Origin: Ornithodoros turicata
Taxonomy: Eukaryota > Arthropoda > Arachnida > Ixodida > Argasidae
Assembly: GCF_037126465.1 (NCBI RefSeq)
Contig: NC_088201.1
Span: forward strand, 230,288,258-230,352,257
Direction of reading: 5' to 3'
DNA length: 64,000 bases
Shown here one piece after another: positions 56,952-64,000 of this stretch. The position numbers and the translations under genes are program-made. The notes under the pieces were generated by a model. The model was not told the origin of the DNA and made no database searches. It worked only from the letters and a program-made list of their open reading frames with translations. Positions within the stretch are counted from its first letter, which is position 1; each line of letters starts with the position of its first letter.

Positions 56952-57488
56952 CCTATTGCGAAGATACGATGGAAGGTCAGGACGGCACAGCCTGTACTCC
57001 GTTGAAAGCTTCATGTTTCGTCCTAAAAGGATTCGTTTTTTTTTCTCTCTCTCTCTGGAAGAAACTGGCCAATGAGAGTTCTAATTAACCCGGCTGGGCT
57101 TTTTCGCCCACTGTGCTGTTTAATATAGTGCTCTTTGAGCAATTTGTTTTATGGTTCAACTCCACTGTTGGTACCGATAGGGAGTTGAAGCCGAAACAGT
57201 TTCACCCACATCTTCTCTATTGAGAACCAGACTTGATTCAGGTAACGTTGTAACTTAGAGTTTGATGACCAGACTTCTGATGACCACAAGGCTTCTTTTG
57301 CAATCTTATATTCCTCTTCAGTGGTTTCCCTGGCGATTTTTCTCAGGAGTGTCAGTGCTTTTTCGTGATTTCTCACGCCATTCTCTTTCCTTCTGAGCCA
57401 CCTATCCCATACTCTTTCCCGATGTACGTCACAAATGGCTATTTGACTGTCTGAAAAAATTGCAGTAAAAACATTTATCTCTGCTATC

Positions 57489-58231
57489 CAGAACCAGGGA
57501 AGGGTAACGGAAACGGTATATTACCGAAATTGGAGATGGTAACCATAACCGAAACGGAAGCGCATACCACGGTCCTCCATTACCGGAAACAGAAACGAAG
57601 ACAAATTTATGGCCCGGTATTGAATTCGGGTAATGGCTATTCCCGTTGTGCGATGACATTTGTGTGACTTCTCATATTTCGTTTTTGTATTTTGCTGAGT
57701 CCATTCCCTGGAATGCTCTAAATACTCCACACAAGCCGCAATACTGGATCTCGAGGGTGCATCCGTCGCTTACCTCGTCCCAGTCCTAATAACTCCACGA
57801 CATCAACACATGACTACACTCCACCATAGCACGAGGGTGACAGCCTACGATTTTTAGGTACTTCTTTTGTACTTTTTTTTTTTTCATTTCACCGTGGCCA
57901 TGGCAATATTATTTACTACTGACAGGGTCCACTTATAAATGCGACATTTTATGAAGGTTACGCCCGTCTTCAGTCGCTGGACTCCGTGTGACTGAAGACA
58001 TGTTCCTACATTTCTGTTTGTTTGTTTTTTTTTTATCTAGCAAGATGCTTGCATCCCGACGACGTAAAATTCCTTGTGTACTGTGTACGCGTGACACCGA
58101 AGCAGCACTTACGTAAAACAGGGTGGTGATAGAGCCGGACGGGTCGTCCTCCCGCAGCTCTGTAACAACCGTTCCATTACCGGAAACAGTAAGGGAAACG
58201 CAATTGGAAGGCTGGTGTCACAAACAGATTA
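57489..58231. mobile_element. GTTTCCG-rich insertion (right arm copy)
   Basis: Mirror of 17,220-18,034 with GGTAACGGAAACGG-type motif clusters. At 58,231 the sequence passes directly into the MULE catalytic block, so about 150 bp present in the left arm (17,106-17,260) are missing. Confidence 0.5.
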
Positions 58232-59123
58232 TGGAAACGCCAGAAGGAACAAGGGCAGGGCATAATCAGTGGTTTTGTGTGTTGCATCTAGGCACACAAC
58301 AGTATCTGCATATGTTTGCATGAGACACTTCATGAAGGCAGACCGATAACAGAAAAGTAGCTTTTCAGTACACTCGTTTGACACAAGAGACAACATGTCA
58401 CCACTACCAGAAGCGTATGGAACATCAGGGCCGTTCTGTTCTATGTGCTCACTCGATCGGTACGGGCGAAAAAAAAAGTGTGATATTGATTCTTGTTCTT
58501 GTAATGTCCTTATAAGAGCTGGTGCGTTGTCCTGGTCCACCTCACTGAAGCGGTCTTTTCCCAGCACAGAACGAATGCGGTTACCAGTGTCTTCCTTCGT
58601 AGGATAGAATGATCTGCTCGCATCTTCAGGCTTTTCTTTGCCAGCAAGCGTGGTATGATCTAAGAAGTATACAAGGCACTGCTGCACTTCCTTCACAGAT
58701 GCACATATGCATAAGGGCACAGATGTTGTGCCCTTATGCACAAGCCTTTCAATTTCTTCTGTAATTTTACTGTCGACTGGCTGTGCCTAGTAGATAGCTG
58801 CTCCAAACTTGTGGTTTGTGTGTTCATCCTTAGCAGAAATGCCGTCATATATTCTCTGTTCAACCAGCAGGGAACTGTCACTTTCTCTGACGGCATCACG
58901 AAGCTTAGCAAGTGATTTGCCTTTTGCGTCTTTTCTTCCTCTTGTACTGAGGGCGTTGCTCACCTAAAAAGGAATTGCAAGTGTAAGTGTAGAAAAGTAA
59001 ATATATTTTGTGATGCTCTGTTTGTGTGAACCGTTGGTAATTCATTAGTTTAAAGGGAAACACACTAACAGACAAAACAAGCAAGAAGCAAGACAGAACA
59101 CATGGCGCAGATTTTCTGTTTAT

Positions 59124-59706
59124 ATACAGGGTGGGTGCTAACAAAGGTCAGTCACATTTTCGCGAGTGGCGCAATACCTACTTGACTGACAGGCTTCCGC
59201 TATCGCAGAGCGCATAATTTGTGCCAGAAAAGCCTTCGAGAAAATCGTGGTTACCAGGCACTGCATGACAAAGTAAATACGACCACGCAAACGTGTTCAT
59301 GTTCATGTTTCGTGTTCATGCATTTCTTATGCGCAGTACACATGTAAACACGGCGATCTGCCCTTAGTTGAGTGCAGCTTCCGCCTAGGGGAGCTAGCGG
59401 CGTGAAAAGCGAAAACAAATTCGTGTCGACTAGGGCCCCTATAGGCGGACGCTATACACAACAGACAGCAGATGACAACAGATTGCAGACCGCCGTGTTC
59501 ACATCGGTATAGTGCATAGGAAATGCATGATGACGAAGGTTTGCGTGGTCGTATTTACTTTGTTATGTTATGTCTGGTAACCACGATATTTTCGGAGCCT
59601 TTTCTGACACAAATTATGCACTCTGTTGTGGCGGAACTATGTCCGTCAAGTAGGTATCGCGCCACGCGCAAAGATGTGACTGACCTTTATAGCAGCCGCC
59701 CTGTAC
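59124..59706. mobile_element. foldback MITE (right arm copy)
   Basis: Mirror of 15,666-16,232. Ends are TACAGGGTGGGTGCTAACAA (followed by AGGTCAGTCAC) and the inverse of TACAGGGCGGCTGCTATAAA (followed by GGTCAGTCAC). It is palindromic over most of its length, with small duplications near the centre (CAGACAGCAGATGACAACAG). Confidence 0.75.
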
Positions 59707-61195
59707 ATTTGTAGCACACAATAGGGGCATTCAAAACAGTGGCCATGCAAAGTTTAACCGCATTCATAGACACTGAACAGGAAAGGAATAAGGGGAAGGA
59801 AAGGCCTAGAAGCATTTCATTTGTGAAGTGTTTCTAGGGTGACTTGTCAATACTGAACTTGTGTATGAAATAAGACCAGCGGCGAATCCCCTTACATACA
59901 CAGAGGTTGGGCAGGCTGTCACGAATTTGTTGGTGCGACGTTATGAGGCAGGTATTGTCATTTTCACTCGCATGAAACACACGATTTTTAGCATATCCTG
60001 CAAGAATTTCAATATGAATGTCAGCTGGTAAACGCATTAGAGGGGGCCTGCCCCCCCCCCCCCTTGGCACAATGAGCGCCTATGCCTTCAAATGTTTCGG
60101 TGGAAAGATTCTTAACGCACAATGAAGTGGAATGTGCAGTAGGATTGCCGTGGGTAAATTACCGTGTACTCTGGGTATGCTTGTATCTCTTTTATATGCA
60201 TATAAGCATATCTCATATGCTTATATGCTCATGCATATAGGCATAGCTCTTTTATATGCATATCTTATTTGTTTGCAGTTTCATCTTCTTCTTTTTTGTT
60301 AGTTCTGCCCAGTCGGATGTACAGCTGGTCGAAGCCTGAAACCAGTTACGGCACTAAATGAGAAAACTTGACTTTTTTTTTTTCTTTTTTGAATGAACAA
60401 TGGTAGCATGTGATGTTGAACGAGTATGCATAAAAATTACTTGAAAAATATTTTGCTTAAAATATTTTGCTTAATAGAGTCATTTCATATATTTGGTCTA
60501 ACCACCAGTAATCGACTTTGCGTATATATGTAATTTATTATCTACTGATACCCCACTACTCTCTTCCATATATGACTAATCAGTTTGTTGATACGTGCTG
60601 TAACAATGTGTGGTATACATCTGGAAATGAGAAACTGGGCTAGAGCACATTTGATGCAAGAGGGATGCTGCAGGCATAGAACAAAATTAGAACATTGATT
60701 CTTAGCTACATTGGTACTTAATTGCTATCACTAAACTCTGTAATAATGTACTAGTAATAATGTTTTATAACCTGGAAAATATAAAACCGTTGTTAAAGAC
60801 AAAATGCTCCTACATATTGCAGTGTTGGTGCACAGTGAACAAACCAGAGGTGTCCCTGTTTACCATAGCTCTCTTATATTGTATTGTATTGTCTGAAGGC
60901 TTTTGTGCAGTCACATCAAGCCATCATGAATGGTTCTATATGACTAGAAAACAAGTTGTTGTTCAGAACTCATCGAAATAATATTTACCATTTCTGTTTC
61001 GACATGGTGCCTGTCCTTGCCAAAGATAAAGCCCTTCGTTATCCAAGCAGTAACTTCGAATGGCATGTCTAATGCAACAGGCACTCCACGCTTCCCAGTG
61101 CTGAACATAAGTCTGCCTAGGTTGCCGCATAGTACAAATGAAAGTTAGTCTTCAAAGAAGCGTGAGAAAAAAAAATTATAGTTGCTCGCCGTAAC

Positions 61196-61268
61196 ATGTA
61201 CAGGGTGGGGGTCAGAAAAAATAGCCGCACAACAATCTGGCTCTACTTTATCTGCACCCACCCTGTGC
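61196..61268. repeat. hairpin mini-element (right arm copy)
   Basis: Mirror of 14,154-14,226: TGTACAGGGTGGGGGTCAGA at the left and TCTGCACCCACCCTGTGCA at the right. Confidence 0.55.
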
Positions 61269-62270
61269 ATATACATACTGCACAACATACACCTGCACTA
61301 CAAACATTTTCGCCCAGCATCTCCTCCCCTCTTTGTAAGAATCTGCTATTTAGGACTAATGCCAGGAGTAATATACGAAGACATAACAATTAGTATGTAC
61401 TGTAATAATTATTTCATACTGTAATAATGGTATGAAGCTCAGCGTAATCAGTGCTCCTGTCTGGACGAGCGTACCGCGCTTTCTCAGTTTGGAAAGATAC
61501 CCCAATGCTGCAGATATCATTCTCCAGCTTGCTGAGACAGTCGTCACTCAGCAGGTATCCACACCACCGTGACCCCTCCTTCTTGAGGTCGTTTAGATGC
61601 CGCTTAGGCGATATTTCTTCATCAATCTCCAACATGCAAAAGCAGCGAACGCAACCGAGATATACACGTGCGCAAACCGTAACTCTCGTTTCTCGTTGTC
61701 ATGCAAAAAAAGAAAAAAAAAAGACAGCGTACATGTTCTCTCTCACACCTCCCTCTCTGCTGCGCCTTTCTGTACCTGGAATCCGTGCCGGAAACGGTCT
61801 CCCCATCGCGAGTGATCAGTGTACGAAACACTGAAGAGCATCGTCGCCGATGATCTCAGTTCTAACAACTTTTTCTGTTTCGTCGTCACGGTTCGGACAT
61901 TTCGAATACATACCCCATGAGCTTACTCGTTGTGGATTGGTGCTGTGTCTTGATGGAAATTACGTTTTCAAAGGCATGTAAGTGCTCAACAATCAGTTGC
62001 CGAAAAATTCACGTCATGCTACGCTGTGATAATATAATCTGTGATGTGATACGCCGCTACGACGCTCCATGCACTCCGTGCACATATGCACTGTTGCTCA
62101 GTGATGATGTTGTTCAATGTTGTCCAGTGTTCAGAGACAGCCAGTAAGGAGGAAGAAGGCACCGGAAAAGGTCCACATGAGGTCCCGAAAAGGTCGCCTC
62201 TGACGTACGGAGGACTCCTTGCGAGGGTGCGGTGATGTTATTTTTGCACTTTATACTATATCCCAAGTTT

Positions 62271-62718
62271 AATACAGAAACCGACACTGAAGATTTTTGT
62301 TTAAGTTTAATTTGTACAAGCTTTCGCGTGGAGGTCCACGCTTCCTCAGGTACAAAGTGAAGTGGTGACACACATAAGTATATATAGTATAGACATATAC
62401 ACGACTAAACATACTGCTGTACAAAGAAAGGGAAAAGGGAAGGGGAAGGAGATATGGTGCCACATGTCTGTGTACAATGAATAGCTGGGCAGACGGATAA
62501 GTGACCTCTAAACGTTTAAGAACAGTTAAAGGTGTTATTGTGAACAAAAAGGCTCGCCAACCCAGTTTCGCGGAAGGGGGGGTCAGGAGTATGGGAAACG
62601 AGTGGCCCAGAATGGACAAAGGGGAAGGTTACGGATTATCTAACGGAGTGCCAGACGATGACTGAAGCGAAGATTCAAGAATTGTGCACAAATAAATATA
62701 GATATACAACTATTAAAT
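62271..62718 (-). other. 3' non-coding region of the Penelope-like element
   Basis: Between the RT/GIY-YIG stop codon and the end of the right inverted arm. It contains a hammerhead-like motif (62,322-62,349) and no ORF of note. The abrupt switch from arm to element at 62,270/62,271 suggests the element inserted at, or defines, the arm boundary. Confidence 0.55.
62322..62349 (-). ncRNA. hammerhead-ribozyme-like core of the Penelope-like element
   Basis: On the minus strand: CTGAGGA (fits the CUGANGA core), A, then a 6-bp stem GCGTGG-ACCT-CCACGC, then GAAA. These are the catalytic core and stem II of a hammerhead. Hammerhead motifs are known in Penelope-like retroelements. I could not convincingly lay out stems I and III or the cleavage triplet: a self-complementary TTGTACAA follows GAAA and could be a minimal stem III. 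Confidence 0.5.
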
Positions 62719-64000
62719 TTACATAAGCGAATATAACGAGCCAGGACTAAGATTCAGACCATTTGGTGTGAGACACTTGAATGGCGAAATTAAGTAGGAC
62801 TCCCTATTCTTACGCTTAATGTCGGTGCGGAACCCAGATTCTAACAATATAATTTTCAAATCAGTTTCAAAATCGTGATTAGGTTGATTGAAATGAATGG
62901 CGACAGGAGTTTGGCGGGCATTTAGGATATCAAATTTGTGGCCGTAAAATCTTTTTCTCATTGTGTTGGAGGTTTCACCGATGTATTGTGAATTGCACTT
63001 GCAGCAGAATATCAAGTAACAAATATTGGGTGAATTACAGTGGAGTGAATGACGAATTTTCAAACAGAAGTCACCCAAAGTGCTACGGGCAATGGTGGAC
63101 AGCGCGATAAATTTACAGGTCTGGCACCGTGTACTACCACAGGGATAACAACCCGGCGAGCGCTTCATGATGCATGATGACGTGAGGATGTCGCGCAAAT
63201 TTTTGGATCTACGGAATGCTACTAATGGGGGAGTCGGAAAAACTTCTTTTAATTGCTCGTCAGCATGTAATATATTGAGGTGGCGTCTAAGAATGGAATT
63301 GGTATTGACAAGTGATTTATGATATGTAGTGGATAAAACTACATTACTTAAGTCTTCTTTGCGTTTCGGGGTGAATAAGGACTCCCTGGATAGGCTAGAT
63401 GATTTGGCAACAGAGTCATGGATGAGTTCAAATGGGTAATTCCTTTTTTGGAAATCAGATACCATTTGCTGAGCATGTTTTACAAAATCAGTCTGATCTG
63501 AGCAGATTCGTTTCAGGCGCAAGAACTGACCATATGGAATACTCCTTTTCTGGTGATTAGGATGATAGCTTTCATAGTGGAGATATTGGCGCTTGTCCGT
63601 TGGTTTCTTGTATAGTTCAGTGGTCAGCCTACCAGATTTACATGACACTGTCACATCAAGGAAGTTGATGGATGACCTTGAATAGTTACAGGTGAATTTA
63701 ATTTTGCTATGCAGAGAATTGAAGTGATCAAAAAATGACTGCAGAGATGCCTCATCACCAGACCAGAGGACAAAAATGTCGTCGATGAACCTGAGATATA
63801 TGAGTGGCTTAAGGGGGAAAGAATTAAGGGCTAAGTTTTCAAAACGACCCATGAATAAATTGGCATAATTAGGTGAGACCCGGGAGCCCATGGCGGCGCC
63901 ATGAATTTGAACGAAGTGTTGATCGTTGAATACGAAGTTATTACAGCCAAGAACTAGTTCTAAAAGGGGGATGATAGCGGGCATGGGAAGAATATCGGAA
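62719..64000 (-). CDS. Penelope-like retroelement RT plus GIY-YIG endonuclease, partial
   Basis: The minus-strand frame is open to the window edge, so the N-terminal part of the RT is missing; an internal ATG lies at 63,984. Counting from that ATG, RT motif B-like AMGSRVSPNYANLF is at 31-44, the catalytic YLRFIDDIFVLW at 63-74 (Asp68/Asp69), and INFLDV and YKKPTDKRQYLH are thumb-type motifs. A Cys cluster (CYPCGSTRCQTC) precedes the GIY-YIG nuclease (CYLIF at 322, QYIGE 333-337, Arg343/345, His350, catalytic-type Glu395 in RESYLI). No stop or frameshift is seen in 427 codons. Such elements copy RNA into DNA and insert it using the nuclease. It could be recently active if the unseen 5' part is intact. 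Confidence 0.9.
   Translation of the reverse strand, partial: SDILPMPAIIPLLELVLGCNNFVFNDQHFVQIHGAAMGSRVSPNYANLFMGRFENLALNSFPLKPLIYLRFIDDIFVLWSGDEASLQSFFDHFNSLHSKIKFTCNYSRSSINFLDVTVSCKSGRLTTELYKKPTDKRQYLHYESYHPNHQKRSIPYGQFLRLKRICSDQTDFVKHAQQMVSDFQKRNYPFELIHDSVAKSSSLSRESLFTPKRKEDLSNVVLSTTYHKSLVNTNSILRRHLNILHADEQLKEVFPTPPLVAFRRSKNLRDILTSSCIMKRSPGCYPCGSTRCQTCKFIALSTIARSTLGDFCLKIRHSLHCNSPNICYLIFCCKCNSQYIGETSNTMRKRFYGHKFDILNARQTPVAIHFNQPNHDFETDLKIILLESGFRTDIKRKNRESYLISPFKCLTPNGLNLSPGSLYSLM

Larger units (their letters stand above)
56070..61623 (-). pseudogene. MULE-type transposase gene, multi-exon and broken (right arm)
   Basis: Mirror of 13,785-19,620. First exon from about 61,635 (EIDEEISPKRHLNDLKKEGS), the HIEILAGYAKNRVFHAS exon near 60,020, and a longer open frame 58,741-58,229. 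That frame runs through KEDTGNRIRSVLGKDRFSE to the MULE catalytic block CLDATHKTTDYALPLFLLA. The SWIM finger (SCTCKD...QLPCKHVC) lies near 56,390 and the frame ends at 56,070. The T-run frameshift of the left copy is absent here, but the shared in-frame TAG (about 58,785) remains. A new short inverted duplication near 58,708-58,740 inserts about 8 codons, and the segment after the catalytic block is deleted and replaced by the GTTTCCG-rich insert. Confidence 0.7.
49551..62270 (-). repeat. right arm of the large inverted repeat
   Basis: The reverse complement of 10,708-26,078 without the two left-arm insertions. The outer end (AAACTTGGGATATA on the minus strand, 62,270) touches a Penelope-like element. 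Small arm-specific changes include an in-frame 30-bp duplication in the GTPase fragment (53,348-53,408), a new short palindrome at 58,708-58,740, and expansion of a TATATGCATAT repeat near 60,190-60,260. Confidence 0.9.

Noticed and set aside
60180..60265. Regulatory palindrome TATATGCATATAAGCATAT
   Set aside because: A simple AT-rich repeat expanded in the right arm only; no sign of function.
10708..62270. Inverted repeat as an artefact from assembling one locus twice
   Set aside because: The arms differ by two defined transposon insertions, many substitutions and arm-specific indels, beyond allelic or base-calling noise. The exact joining across the N gap still needs reads.

Overview
The window is eukaryotic. 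It has short introns with GT/AG borders, a polyadenylation signal, tRNA-derived SINEs, non-LTR, Penelope-like and Ty3/gypsy retroelements, mariner, hAT-like and MULE DNA transposons, and a large satellite array. SINE pieces with a Ser-tRNA-like head and the mix of LINE, MULE and Penelope fragments suggest an arachnid, most likely a hard tick, but that is inference from sequence style. I see no bacterial gene organisation.

Layout. 1-10,700: a unique-looking block centred on one long intact ORF (2,599-6,159), a family-B, protein-primed-type DNA polymerase of the Polinton/adintovirus/bidnavirus kind. It has its own TATA/initiator promoter, two very short introns and a poly(A) signal. A degenerate tandem repeat lies upstream, and an inverted copy of that repeat lies at 10.2-10.7 kb, so the block may be a decayed virus-like element with long inverted ends. 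A dead mariner, a dead Penelope C-terminus and a 3-unit minisatellite sit on the 3' side.

10,708-26,078 and 49,551-62,270 are two arms of a very large inverted repeat (about 12.7-15.4 kb each; about 95% or more identity where I compared by eye). Each arm carries, in mirror order, a multi-exon but broken MULE transposase gene with a SWIM zinc finger, foldback and hAT-like MITEs, an atlastin/GBP-like GTPase fragment, an unassigned repetitive coding fragment, TC-rich minisatellites, SINE pieces and an hAT-like TAGTTA element. The left arm holds two insertions that are cleanly empty in the right arm: a 2.45-kb DNA transposon and a 119-bp MITE. The arms therefore have separate histories and are not one sequence assembled twice.

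The spacer between the arms holds a 100-bp assembly gap (26,079-26,178), about 16.9 kb of a ~160-bp satellite (26,179-43,060; two subfamilies, with a ~5.6-kb block tandemly duplicated together with a gypsy LTR remnant), a broken R1/I-like LINE (43.2-45.9 kb) into which a DNA element and a SINE with a 12-bp target duplication inserted, a single well-formed exon of a caspase small subunit (48,016-48,230), and a complete Ser-tRNA-like SINE. Right of the arm, 62,271-64,000 is the 3' part of a Penelope-like element (RT plus GIY-YIG) on the minus strand, with a hammerhead-like motif near its 3' end; it runs off the window.

The only apparently intact gene is the DNA polymerase. The caspase exon is part of a host gene or a gene fragment. 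Most of the rest is mobile-element sequence in various states of decay.
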